DNA of 64,000 nt from Diaporthe sp. PMI_573. Taxonomy: Eukaryota; Ascomycota; Sordariomycetes; Diaporthales; Diaporthaceae. A program made the translations under genes and the position numbers. Positions 19,638-29,554 of this stretch are shown in pieces. The notes beneath the pieces were generated by a model. That model searched no databases and had not been told where the DNA came from. It was given only the letters and a program-made list of their open reading frames with translations. Location: assembly GCA_021399435.1 (NCBI GenBank), contig JAJTUP010000096.1:1-64000 (forward strand), read 5' to 3'. Position 1 is the stretch's first letter, and every line of letters starts with the position of its first letter.

Positions 19638-20607
19638 TGCGATATGGGCTGTCTTAGTGTTTTGTATACATTATGCAGCATGCGATGGCCTTAGAGGAAG
19701 TGGAGCTGGACAAGGAAAAGCTGCGCGTTGGCGGCAGCATGGTCTCTTACTTATACTCAGCACTTTATGTGTCGGCACATGTCTTCTGCCAGTGTCATCG
19801 CAGCTGGGAGGCCGCAGGCAGCAGGCTCAGAGCCAGATGGATTGCGGATTCTTAACACGGTACGCTTACCAGGTGACTGAAAATACACACATATAGAATA
19901 CTCCTTGCCACCGTGAAGAGTCGCTGCGAATCAGAAGTCTTGCTAACTAATACAATCATGCGAGAGGCCAAACAGAGACCCCGCGTATTGAGAGGGATAG
20001 TAATTCCCCATGTCGACGGCGCAGCCAGTATCGAAGTCGAGCATTGCTATCTGCGGCAATTCCTGCTGGTCGTAGGCGGCCTTGAATTCGAAGCGTGGAT
20101 CTCGTTGCCAAGAAGTACAAAAAACCTCGGATGGAGGGAAACTTGCATGAGGAGCTATGGGGCCAATTTTGAGCTTAAAAACATGTGTTGAAAAGTACCC
20201 TCTCATCGGGGTGAAACGCTTGACAAGAAGGCAGTATGTGGGAGAAGACGCAGTGAGCACAGGATTCCCAGCAGAGACCCAAACAACTCAACCAACTCAA
20301 CGGACGACCTATATTGAGTGAATTGGCTTAGTAATCGCCGACCTCTCGTTGAGTTGATCAACTGAACGCTTTCGTTGAATGGATTGACGTTGAGTTGGTG
20401 TGAGGGAACGATCATGTGACTTTCATACTTTATGAATAGTCTCACTTTATGAATATTGTGTAAATAGCTTAAGTCGGAGTTTTCCTTAGGCGTCTCTTTC
20501 TTTACTCGTAAACAATCATTTTACCCAAGTCACACTCGACCTCGTTCGTGCTCTTGTCCTGTCACAGTTGGCCTAATTGACGAGATATTCGCGACATGCT
20601 CCACCAG
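19638..20607. other. Intergenic with CAACTCAAC inverted repeats
   Basis: CAACTCAACCAACTCAACGG at ~20283 is answered by GTTGAGTTGATCAAC and GACGTTGAGTTGG between 20340 and 20402. Such subterminal repeats fit the end of the hAT remnant that follows. No other gene recognised. Confidence 0.45.
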
Positions 20608-20915
20608 TTATTCCCACCCATTCTCCTCTTCTGCCAGCTCTCTCGCTCGGCCGAGAAATGACGCCATTGACTCTCTTGCGCCTGCCTCGCTTCTGGCGCT
20701 GCTCTCGACCTCGATTTGCGTGGGAACGAACAGAGGATCCAGGTCGTCGATTATCTTGGCTTGTAGCCACGAACGCAGCACTAGACACATCCCGATTATA
20801 TCGACTTCGAGGCGGCTGCGCAGGGGAGTCACCAATCGACCTGCGGCAGAAAAGAGTCTCTCGCACTCAGCTGACATCGGCTGGATCGTGAGGAAATCAA
20901 GAGCCAATTCCAGTC
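20608..20915 (-). pseudogene. hAT transposase C-terminal dimerisation domain fragment
   Basis: The fragment contains ALDFLTIQPMSAECERLFS, then AAGRLVTPLRSRLEVDIIGM and VLRSWLQA: the hATC dimerisation motif (M-S-A-x-x-E-R-x-F-S...R..L). The stop is at 20608. Everything upstream of ALDFL is missing. The 3' side carries the CAACTCAAC repeats described separately. The two intact hAT transposases at 36.7 and 55.5 kb have the same motif but differ in sequence. Confidence 0.8.
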
Positions 20916-21273
20916 ACTGTCCGCCCACCCAGCTTAACCACGTCCGGTTACATATGGCAGATGTTGCACTCCTTGCAGCCGTACCTCGTCGTGGGCCCAG
21001 CCTGAAATATTTTGTGATAGATGGCGAGCCGGCGCTCGATGCAGCCCAACACAAGGTCTGGCGAAAGAAAGGGCCTATCGGGGCGTGTCCCGTCTAAATT
21101 TATTAAGGTACAAGGGGCAGTTGTTCCTGGGAAAAATGCTTGTGAGGGTACCTATAGGGATAGAAATGGTACTTTAGCGGCGGAAACGGTCTGTTATCCG
21201 GGAAGCTGTGCACCACGCACCACGCTGAGTTTATGCTACCCACCCCCCCCCAAACGCAGCTGGAGCATCCCTT
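20916..21273. other. Intergenic, nothing recognised
   Basis: Only a run of C (near 21243-21250) is notable. Confidence 0.4.
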
Positions 21274-21650
21274 TCACCTTTCCCTTTTGTTATTCCGTAG
21301 CTGCTTCATTGCCTTGGAGGAGTGTGGATTGGGCTTGGGCGCCTTAGCCCATTTTTTCTTTTCCGCCTTGCCCGAGCCTTCACCATATTGCTCCTCCTCC
21401 ATCGCCTTTCGCGCGGCAGCACGCTCCTCCTGCTCCATTCTGTTTGTAGCCTGCACACACTTGACACACTCTGATCGAACGGAGTGGAAGCTACCTGGGT
21501 GAATTGGGCAGTTTTTGTAGTGGCCGGCCTTGACACAGTGCTTGTTCCCAACGCGACCGCATTCGGGGCTGTAGATGTCCTTAGAAGGGTATTCAGGCTT
21601 GGAGTGAGAAGTGTCCGTCCCAATGCTTACCAGTGATGAGCCGAAAAGGC
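21274..21650 (-). CDS. Small Cys/His-rich protein with charged coiled-coil tail (5' end unclear)
   Basis: Read from ~21650 the frame gives SKPEYPSKDIYSPECGRVGN, then KHCVKAGHYKNCPIHPGSFHS and ECVKCVQATNR. That is C...C...H...C..H...C..C spacing compatible with zinc binding. A Glu/Ala/Lys-rich helix follows (MEQEERAAARKAMEEEQ) and then a basic end before TGA at 21274. The same bases also hold a longer shifted frame starting MGRTLLTPS, which is the less protein-like reading. No start codon is convincing; an upstream exon is likely. Family not recognised. Confidence 0.4.
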
Positions 21651-22278
21651 AACCATTTTCATTAGTTAGTAGCTGGTGTCAAGAAGTTCGCGATCAGAGA
21701 TTGACTTGAATTGGCGAAGACGTCAGGTCAACGAGGTTGATTGTTTGGTTGATTGATTGCCAACTGGGCTTGAGTGTGCTGCTCATAAACGTGGGGAGTG
21801 TGTGGAGAGTTCGCTGAGTTGGGTAGAGAGTGCGTCCTTGGCCAAACACCAGTGCTGGGTATTCATTATTTGATCTGGGGTTTCTGTGGCCTTCACCCAG
21901 ATTCCGCATTGCACATTCACTTCTCAGTTCTCGTTTGCGATGAATCACATGTGCAAATAGAAGTCTCCGCCTGGAGGGTGGGATCGCTTTGAGTGAATAG
22001 TTGCACAAGTTAACCTGCATGAGAGTGTTGATATTGGGCGTTTACACCCAGCGTCGCCCAGCTTCAAATGTCTGTACCACCCCATGAGTCAAAACAGAAC
22101 ATCGATGACCTTTATACAGTTAAAATGCCCCACCAGGGGCCATAGCGCCCCAGTATAAACACCGCAGGACTATCTATTATTCCTACTTAAATTATTATAT
22201 CTATAATATACATGTTTCATATTTATTCTGCCCTTTATATAATAACAATGGCCCACTTAGACGATAAGACTTACTAGA
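21651..22278. other. Intergenic, AT-rich towards the right
   Basis: Nothing recognised. 22170-22260 is strongly AT-rich. Confidence 0.4.
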
Positions 22279-22566
22279 TCAGGGCTTTACCTTTACTGGG
22301 GTTTGATTCTCCTTACGCTCACGGCCTTCTTTTGCCTCATCCAGAGCAACATCACGTGCTGAAAACTGTGGGTAGTAAACACCATGGTGCTCCATTGCTG
22401 GTATTGGTGATAATGTATTGAGTAAGACTGGGGCAATGGAAAAGGGTTTAACCTGGCCCGTGGAAACCGTCACCCACAGTTCGTTATGACTGCAGACCAA
22501 GCAGTCGGGCAACATGTAGTCGATTAAGCCGGGCTCACTGGAGTCGGCGCCATCCTCATACTCCAC
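22279..22566 (-). CDS. Hypothetical acidic protein or exon
   Basis: A 95-codon frame, MEYEDGADSSEPGLIDYMLP..., has no recognised family. It lies downstream of the 22712-23180 reading frames on the same strand, separated by AT-rich DNA, and could be a later exon of the same gene. Confidence 0.25.
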   Translation of the reverse strand: MEYEDGADSSEPGLIDYMLPDCLVCSHNELWVTVSTGQVKPFSIAPVLLNTLSPIPAMEHHGVYYPQFSARDVALDEAKEGRERKENQTPVKVKP

Positions 22567-22711
22567 GTCATTGTGACATAAAATATTTATACAAAACGGA
22601 AAATTAAAAAAAATATAAAATAAATCTTAAATATTTATACTGTATTTTAAAAGGTTTATTATTAATATAAGTTTCTATTAATAGAAATTCTTACTTTTAT
22701 ACTTCTCCTAT

Positions 22712-23180
22712 CTATTCCTGACTCTCCTCGTTGCCATCTGGCTTGGGAATATGTGGGCCCATATTTGAAATAAGCTTATGAGAGTATTCGTGTTGAAGCT
22801 TCTGCATTTTCTTATTCGTATCTTGATTCCCAGCATCTATTGACTTTGGAGTTTTCTGCTGTTTTTCTGCCTACAACTGTATGTTGCCTTGGATTGCTAA
22901 TGTACTATATAAAGATGCCATCGCGGAAGGACTGCTAAAAAGAAATCATCCTAATGCTCAACATCCCAGACTGGGCATTTTTGTCATCAGATCGTGCTCG
23001 GTCGCTTTCGTCCACCGTTAATAGTCCCTCCTCGGGGTCAAACCCCGTGTAAACCATTGGGTCGCCCATACTAAGCATCCCTTCTGGGTTAGGATATGAG
23101 AGGATATGTGGCTTGATGGTATCGAATTCCGACTTGGGGAACCCTTTGTTCGGTATGTCAATCCCTTCGAAAGACTTCAA
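22712..23180 (-). pseudogene. Degraded hypothetical gene with coiled-coil C-terminus
   Basis: The first part (23180-22935) starts MKSFEGIDIPNKGFPKSEF. Just downstream, one frame over, lies MASLYSTLAIQGNIQL, a TAG stop, and then AEKQQKTPKSIDAGNQDTNK and a helical tail to a stop at 22712. The CTTTTTAG before the second part could be a 3' splice site. The TAG sits where Gln (CAG) would fit a coiled coil, so C-to-T decay is plausible. Function unknown. Confidence 0.3.
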
Positions 23181-23566
23181 TTTTAATATAGTTACCCTAT
23201 TTAACAGAGGTACGGCGAAAACTATAAACGAAATGGACGAGCAAACAATTATGTTAATGCAGGGTACTTTTGACTCCCTATTTTAACATAAAAATGCCCA
23301 GTCTTTCAGAAATGTCTCAGATGGAACCAATTTTCACGTAAAAGTACCAGCTTCGGGACGCCTTCTGCTGGGGACAGAACTGTATAGAGTTGTTTTTGGC
23401 TAAGGGGACTTGTTTGAATTCTTTTTCCATTTAATTAAATCCGGCCCATTCTACTGTATGTAAACCCTCTACTGTACAGTAATGTATAAAAACCCATTTC
23501 TTTCATTTCTTCCATTTAAGCTACACTTCTTACTATATAAGCCATTTTAGCTCCCTTTTTTATTTT
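23181..23566. other. Intergenic, AT-rich
   Basis: Poly-T/A-rich DNA with ACTGTACAGT at ~23464. Nothing coding recognised. Confidence 0.4.
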
Positions 23567-24521
23567 GTTCCTTTGAGGACTTTACCTATAAATTTTTTTG
23601 AAAAAGCTGCGGAGCGAAAAACCCGACCGTACAGCAGCACAGAGCGATAAAACTGAAAAATAACCTCGGAATCCGTCTCAAGACGGTCGATTATACCCCG
23701 CAGCGATGGCTGCAGATGGCTGCGGCGATGGCGCGGGGCCAATCCCGATGGTGGTGGACGGCGGCACTGCAGGTCTTGCCCAGAGCCGCCATCACGAACA
23801 CTACGGAGAAGGAGCCTTCAACACCGCGACGACCACACCGGAACGCAGCGGAGACGCGCCTGCGAGGCTTACGGAAGAAGATAAAAAGCGAGAGGACACC
23901 TTAAACCAACTCGCACTGGTGATCTTTGGGAAGGGAGGCCAGTCCGAGCTCGACGAGGCGCAGGTGAAGACTCTGCACGAGGTGGTGGCGATCACGGGGC
24001 GCTACCACCACAACCAGACAACAACCACCCCCACGAAGCCGAACGAGACGACAATTACCCGCGACAACCTTAAGGAGGAGGTAAAAGCCGCAGTAAAGGA
24101 AGCACTGGGAGCGATTCCCTCCCTGCCCCCGCGAGGGGGTGGCGACGGCTACGCAGCGGCACTGAAGCGAGGCCTCAACCTACCCACGGCAACCCCGGCA
24201 GCCAAGGCGGTTCCAGTCAGGCACCAGAGGCAGATTACAGTCCGACCCGGCGCCCAAGCAGACGAGTTATCGAACCGAACCAACCTACAGATAGTGCAAG
24301 CGATCAACGCGAATACAAAGAGAACCAACGGCGCCCTCGCGGTGAGGATATACGAAGACAAAACACACTTGGTTACCTTCGCCTCAGAGGCGGAGAGAGA
24401 GTGGCACCTACAGAATACAGGCTGGCTGAGAGCTATTGGAGAGCACGCGGAGTTGTCGCTGAGAACCTACGCAGTAATCATTAGTTACGAAGTAAAATTT
24501 CGTCTTCGCTATTTTCCCTAG
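23567..24521 (+). mobile_element. LINE 5' end: 5' UTR plus ORF1, truncated before ORF2
   Basis: The ~140 bp of GC-richer leader before the ATG at 23706, followed by ORF1, is the layout of the 5' part of a Tad1-clade LINE. The remaining ORF1, endonuclease and RT are missing; AT-rich DNA follows. The 3' break is near 24490. This is the reverse of normal LINE 5' truncation, so a deletion or later insertion removed the 3' part. Confidence 0.55.
23706..24521 (+). pseudogene. LINE ORF1 (Gag-like) protein, C-terminally truncated
   Basis: The frame runs MAADGCGDGAGPIPMVVDGG..., then an EEVKAAVKEAL helix, then the RNA-binding-like part: RPGAQADELSNRTNLQIVQA, GALAVRIYEDKTHLVTFAS and an EAEREW...NTGWL end. 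This matches the ORF1 pattern of fungal Tad-like LINEs. The zinc knuckles expected after this domain are absent, and the last ~10 residues (YEVKFRLRYFP) look foreign. ORF1 proteins coat LINE RNA. Confidence 0.6.
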
Positions 24522-26273
24522 TGTCCAACTACTTATTCTTTTCGTTTACCTTTTATGCCGTACCTTTGCTAAATACGGTACACCCCTGATATTGTACGAA
24601 CGTCTTCCCTCCCCCATTACCAAGTATATTTTTTCAGCCAGGGGGGGGGGGCCATTTTGCCACACCAACGAGGTCCCAGAGGTACGACGATTAATAGCCG
24701 GTTATGAGCATCAGGAACACTCAAGGCCCTCATAACGATAACTCCTTAGAAAAATCCTTAAGATACACGACCAGAAACGGTGTTTATAGTCAAGTTTCAG
24801 ATAATTGCGGCCCTATCTGATGAGACTATACAGATGCATCAGCGCAATTATAATACGTACGTCACATCTGCGCTTTACGAATACTAGGCTATAGGTAATA
24901 TAATATATATACAGATGACTTGCTCGGAAGCCATTACCTCCGAATCCCGTCTCCCTCTTCAATATTAGCCCATTAAACGTCGATAATGAGGAGCACACGG
25001 GATACTATAACCTCTATACTGAGCAGCCATACTAAAAGACTTCTGGAATAAGGGGTAAAGACACCGGCTCTAAAGAGAGCATTTAAAAAACGTTTAATAA
25101 ATACACGGGGCCGAGCCCCGTAGCACACCCCAAAGCTCTACTCCTCTCCTCCGCGTCGGACCACAGCAAATCAACGAGAAGATTATTTCGCTATATTTGA
25201 GACAAGCGTATTCATTTTGGTTGTATACTATGTTTTTATGTTTGTGATTGTAAAAAGCTGATACAATTGGAAATAACATCGGGTCGATCTACTTCAGCCA
25301 GAGGAAGTACACCGAGGCAAAAGACCTATCCTACAGTTAGCGAAACTGTAACCGAACGAGACGGGTAAAACAAGAGAATAGGGATAGCCAGAACTGAATG
25401 GGATATTGGGCGAGAATACTAAGTACCAAATATCACTGGCTTCGTTGCACCCCTTGCCCTGTTGGAACACGCAGGGTTGCGCTGTCCCGAATCCCTTGCG
25501 GCAACTCCAAAGTAAAAGAGCGCATGCAACAACGCGAAGAAACTGTCCTAACGGCCTCTTTCATCCCGCATGCTTATTGAAGGAATCACCCTCCGCATGT
25601 TGCAAAAGGGCGGCTATCGACGGGAAGGGCGTATCGCAAGTCGGGGAATGAAGTCAAAGTCCGCATCACCGCAGGTGTATCTGCCGGGTTGATAGCAGTC
25701 GAATACGATATCTGTCGGACAATTGGCTCCACAGGGGTCATTGATGGCACCAGTCAATTGATGAGAATTATCTAAAGAACAAAAGAAATTGAACAGCCAT
25801 GTGTTCAAGCACAGCTATTTAAGCTCATGTCGTTAGGATTGGAGTCCTTGATGCGACAAGCCGGATTGAAACCGGATACACGACCCCAAGGTACGGGCCG
25901 CGTTTCATAAAGCACAGTGGAACCTGGTGGTGATATCCGCATGAGTGTGAACCTTGGTGAGGCAGCAGTCGCGTTCGCCTTCTTCCCCGCACCGACTGCA
26001 CATGGCCTGTGTCAGCTGACGCGCATATGACATTATGTTGACAGATCAGCCGTCAGCACAGGTAGCCTACCATGCTGGATGGGAGTAATACTCGTCGAAA
26101 ACGAAAGGGGCCGATTCATCTCCAACAAGCTTTTATTCTCCCCTATCCAGTAGCTAAGTAGTCAAATTCCCGCTCTGCCCAAACGACCGTCATCAGGGCT
26201 CGCAGCCTTCTAGAAACTCACAAATCCACTCCCTTCCTAGGCAAGAGATATACTGGCTCCAACATTACAGATA
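24522..26273. other. Intergenic, AT-rich, no gene recognised
   Basis: A G-run lies at ~24640-24650. AT-rich tracts extend to ~25280. Short frames (60-80 codons) on both strands show no family. From ~25390 the GC content rises again, but no homology is visible. Confidence 0.4.
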
Positions 26274-27131
26274 ATGCAGCAGCAAGATCACCCTTACATC
26301 ATTACCTGCATGAATAATCTAGCATGGATCTGTGCAAAGCTCAAGTACCTGGATCAGGCTGAAAGCCTGGCTCAGGAGATTAGAACGTCCTTGGAAAAGA
26401 CACGTAGCCGTACAGACAATGACGTGCTAAAGACAGGGAACATACTTGAGTATATAGCCCAGCTGCGAGAAAGGTCTCCTCAAACAAGTTCTTCTGCAAT
26501 TCGAAAGGATAAGGGCAACATTCCTATCGCCGAGAGTGATTCCTCGTTAGGAATTGACCGCCAAATGAAGCATGGGGACTACTTAAACCCTTTCGATGCT
26601 TGGTCTGCATACCAATCTGGCCTCTGTGTAGATGAAGATGCAGTTCGGCACGCCCGTGTCTGGGTCACCATTTTCAAAAGCTCAGGGTGGCTTGATGCAG
26701 CAGTCTCCGCTGGTGCGAATCCGACACTCGTTGGAAACAGCATTGAGAAGTTCTATAATGGCGATACCAAATCCCCCATCTATGTGGTGCTCCTCAACTG
26801 GGCTCCTCTGGTTAACAGGCAGGGTATTGGTAGTATTTTTGACTTCCTACAAGAACATGATTATGACCCAGTGCTGAAGGAAATACACATGCGAGGGACA
26901 AACATTATCATCAATATCCAAAGTATTATAGACAACTACAGCTATACCGGCCTCGAAGATATAACAAAGGTCATACCCTCAGGCACCGGAACAAGCGCTT
27001 TATGCTGCGGTACGACGTGCAGCCCGTTTACAGCTGTTCGAGCAGAGCATCCGAGTCCCCTATCCTATTATATCGTTTTTCCTATCCTATTATATCGTTT
27101 TTTCTATAGCTTCGGAAGGGCGATAATTTAA
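26274..27131 (+). CDS. TPR-type protein fragment, hypothetical
   Basis: Residues 5-45 (HPYIITCMNNLAWICAKLKY, then LDQAESLAQEI) fit one tetratricopeptide repeat of the kind found in fungal kinesin-light-chain/NLR-type proteins. The following ~200 residues are helical with no recognised family (DAWSAYQSGLCVDEDAVRHA...). AACATTACAG lies just before the ATG, so this may be an internal exon. The C-terminal ~35 residues arise from a 22-bp tandem duplication. A neighbouring frame there gives a more protein-like ALYAAVRRAARLQLFEQSI, suggesting a missed intron or frameshift near 27000. Confidence 0.4.
   Translation: MQQQDHPYIITCMNNLAWICAKLKYLDQAESLAQEIRTSLEKTRSRTDNDVLKTGNILEYIAQLRERSPQTSSSAIRKDKGNIPIAESDSSLGIDRQMKHGDYLNPFDAWSAYQSGLCVDEDAVRHARVWVTIFKSSGWLDAAVSAGANPTLVGNSIEKFYNGDTKSPIYVVLLNWAPLVNRQGIGSIFDFLQEHDYDPVLKEIHMRGTNIIINIQSIIDNYSYTGLEDITKVIPSGTGTSALCCGTTCSPFTAVRAEHPSPLSYYIVFPILLYRFFYSFGRAII
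27059..27102 (+). repeat. Tandem duplication, 2 x 22 bp
   Basis: CCTATCCTATTATATCGTTT plus TT occurs at 27059-27080 and again at 27081-27102. It alters the C-terminus of the TPR-type frame. Confidence 0.85.
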
Positions 27132-27640
27132 TTAAATACTATTTCTAAGCGATAAGAAACTCAATCCAGTTCCATATTTTCTTATTTATAAATAGAAGAA
27201 GCCTTGCATTCAGTCCTATCTTAACCATTCCCTTACCTGCTTTATAGATTTTCAAATCTTTAAAATACGCGAGACTAAGTTTCAGCGTGGCAATAATATT
27301 AGCTTTCATAATTCATAATCTTTAACGTCAAGACCAGGTTTAAGAAAAGAGAACGGAAATTCGCGCACCCAAAATCGGAAGCCGCGCACCCTTTTCTGAC
27401 TAATCATGCTGGCCCCTGTGCCTGAATTAAAAAACACTATGGGTTCGCCATACAAATAGTTAACGTGTTGGAACACAGCCGTACGCTTGTGCCTCAAGAC
27501 CGAAGGGATGACTAAGCAGACCGCCTTGGCATGGGCATGCATATCGTGCCCATCGTGCGACGGTCTCCCTTCTCTCTTAGTGAGGAAAAAAGCAAGAATC
27601 AACCAACCAACATAACGTGATTACACCGACTAACACGCCG
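27132..27640. other. Intergenic, nothing recognised
   Basis: AT-rich at first. A minus frame at 27306-27602 has no family. Confidence 0.4.
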
Positions 27641-27862
27641 CTGCATGCCACTATTCCCACACACTTAAGGGCACCAAATAAGCACTATTAGACCCAAGTG
27701 TTGGCAAACGTTGCCCAAATCAAGCAAATTAAGCACTATTAGACCCAAGTGTTGGCAAACATTACCCACGTTGCCCACATCGTCGCCCACGTGACCCAGC
27801 TAGTCGAATAGTAAGTCAACAAAGCCGGGCACCACGGCGACGATCTCGTCCTGCGTTTCCTT
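27641..27862 (-). repeat. ~225-bp dispersed repeat, copy 1 (gene 3' end plus flank)
   Basis: Starting CCGCTGCATGCCACTATTCC and running to CTCGTCCTGCGTTTCCTT, this matches 41932-42163 at roughly 85-90%. It contains a direct ~48-bp duplication built on AAGCACTATTAGACCCAAGT. Related short pieces occur at ~55119 and ~58345, flanking the second hAT. The inner end is coding (C-terminus of the gene on the minus strand), so the repeat is the 3' end of an unidentified mobile element. Confidence 0.7.
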
Positions 27863-28100
27863 AGCGCCCTCGCCGCCATCGCCGCCCTCGCCGCCATCGC
27901 CGCCCTCGCCGCCCTCGCTGTCGTCGTCGTCGTCGTCGCCAGCCGTGAGGTCTACGCACGGCAGCTGGTTGACAGTCCTCCGTGCCCCCGTCCGCTGTTT
28001 GTTAGCCGTTGGCCTTGAACTTGAGGGTGTAGCCGCCGGCGACGGCGTGCCTTCGGATCGTCGCTTCTGAGGCTGGTGGTTGCCTTGCTTCGTGATTAAG
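27800..28100 (-). pseudogene. C-terminal exon of an unidentified repeat-borne protein
   Basis: The minus frame runs from ~28100 to TAG at 27802-27800. It reads NHQPQKRRSEGTPSPAATPS, a basic stretch, QLPCVDLTAG with a run of six Asp, Gly/Glu/Asp triplet repeats (EGGEGGDGG), and ends ETQDEIVAVVPGFVDLLFD. The second copy at 42.1 kb keeps KETQDEIVAV but has lost the stop. The frame is closed upstream by TGA near 28120, next to a possible 3' splice site (ATTAG). Product unknown. The CVDLT-plus-acidic run resembles a SUMO-interaction motif. Confidence 0.4.
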
Positions 28101-28776
28101 ATCCTAATTTTTACTCAGAAAAGCTATTAAAACTAATATAGATATAGCTTTGATTGTTTCCGGGTATTGTTAACTACATTCAACGACTCTGTACTCCTGC
28201 TTAGGCAGGAGGCAAGTCTGAGGATAAACAAGAGTTGTGCTTAGGGTCAAGAGTTGGTTGAGTTAAGAAGCTATTACAAGCTAGTGTAGAGTTTGAAAAT
28301 GAAGACGCAAGACCTCGTCTATCTAAAGATACTGCAATGGGGGCGATTTAGGGAGCTTACAGAAAAAATACACTGATATAAGAGTGGCTGTTCCTGAACA
28401 CTTTATATGGTCAGCTTCCTTCCATTGTACTTCTTAAGCTTGGTCAAGTCGAAGTATTTTTAACAGTTAATCCACAGGCTTGTGGCAGAGCAGCTCTGTC
28501 TTGCAATTGCATGGTTACACTTCGGGGAGAGACCTGATATACCTGGACATCGGGCACCAGGTAACTGGACAACCTTATATCACCGTGATATAGTAAGCCA
28601 ATAATCAACTACTGTGTAGCAATACTTATGTATTATCCTACTTTAAAACCCTGACACCGGGCTCTTAGGGCCCACACAATATATTTATCCAATACCGACC
28701 CCGGAGACCGGGTCGCCTCCCAGCTGCGGTCGAGGAGTCCAACGCCTTTCCTCAGATCGTATTAGGTGACTTCGGA
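28101..28776. other. Intergenic, nothing recognised
   Basis: Mixed-composition DNA with degenerate short frames. No promoter for the gene at 28777 is identifiable. Confidence 0.4.
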
Positions 28777-29538
28777 ATGGGAGCGCTCACCGGGGATGTG
28801 GCATTGCGAGGCGAGGACGCAGCCTGGGAGGATGTACACGGTGTAGGTCTGACCCTGCGATATCTGTGCCAGGCCCACTTGCCAGTCGATAAGAGTCACG
28901 TCGGTGCTGCAGACTATGGCAATCGGCGACCTGACAACATTGAAATGACTGAGATCAATGTGCAAGATGGGTCGGCGCCGGACCTCTCGAACGAGTTGAT
29001 TAATCTGTTGGGGATGTTTGAGTGGGATGATATGGACACTACTAGTATCTACGATATGGAGCCCCCAGAGGATGCGATGGGAGCGACCTCGAGATGGATG
29101 GTTGATACGTTATATCCAGCCGCACGTCTACAAGTGGCGGCGTATCGTAACCCACCCGGGGGTCGTCCGGCCGGGTATTTTGACGAATTAGATGTCTCCT
29201 GGACGAGGCCAGAGCACTTGATGCCTTTCGTATATGTCCCTAGGTATGCACACCTCGCTCGTGACGGTGGCCCGCGCCGGGACAAGGACAGTGACGAAGT
29301 CGCGAGGATGAATAAACTTGCAGTATTACATCAGTTGGATGGTTACAAGCCAGGGTTTGAGCTGCGCTCTATTGAATTCAACCGTCCGACGATACAGCCT
29401 TTGAAAATACCGCCGCATCGCGCCGACAGTGACAGTGATGCCGACGGTGAGGATGAGAGTGATGCCGACGGTGAGGATGAGAGTGATAGGCAGGGTGAGG
29501 ATGATAGTAATGGCGAGGTTGAGGATGACATTAGTTAG
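28777..29538 (+). CDS. Hypothetical 253-aa protein with tandem-repeat acidic tail
   Basis: An intact frame starts at ATG 28777. The N-terminal 210 residues have no recognised family (IYDMEPPEDAMGATSRWMVD..., RPEHLMPFVYVPRYAHLAR). The C-terminus is four 24-bp repeats giving SDADGEDE-type octapeptides (29434-29529) before TAG. It converges on the truncated hAT transposase 16 bp away. Whether it is a host gene, captured cargo or chance is open. The clean frame and even amino-acid usage favour real coding. Confidence 0.45.
   Translation: MGALTGDVALRGEDAAWEDVHGVGLTLRYLCQAHLPVDKSHVGAADYGNRRPDNIEMTEINVQDGSAPDLSNELINLLGMFEWDDMDTTSIYDMEPPEDAMGATSRWMVDTLYPAARLQVAAYRNPPGGRPAGYFDELDVSWTRPEHLMPFVYVPRYAHLARDGGPRRDKDSDEVARMNKLAVLHQLDGYKPGFELRSIEFNRPTIQPLKIPPHRADSDSDADGEDESDADGEDESDRQGEDDSNGEVEDDIS
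29434..29529 (+). repeat. 4 x 24-bp tandem repeat (2 exact, 2 degenerate)
   Basis: AGTGATGCCGACGGTGAGGA plus TGAG appears twice exactly (29434-29457, 29458-29481). Two diverged units follow, to 29529. Confidence 0.85.
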
Positions 29539-29554
29539 GCAGGAATACTGGTGT

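Noticed and set aside
27641..27862. Dispersed repeat as a Helitron 3' terminus
   Set aside because: No CTRR end after a hairpin could be placed and no insertion between A and T is evident.
27868..27950. Regular GCC/CGTCGT spacing suggesting a CRISPR-like or regulatory array
   Set aside because: It is trinucleotide coding repeat (Gly/Glu/Asp) of the minus-strand frame.
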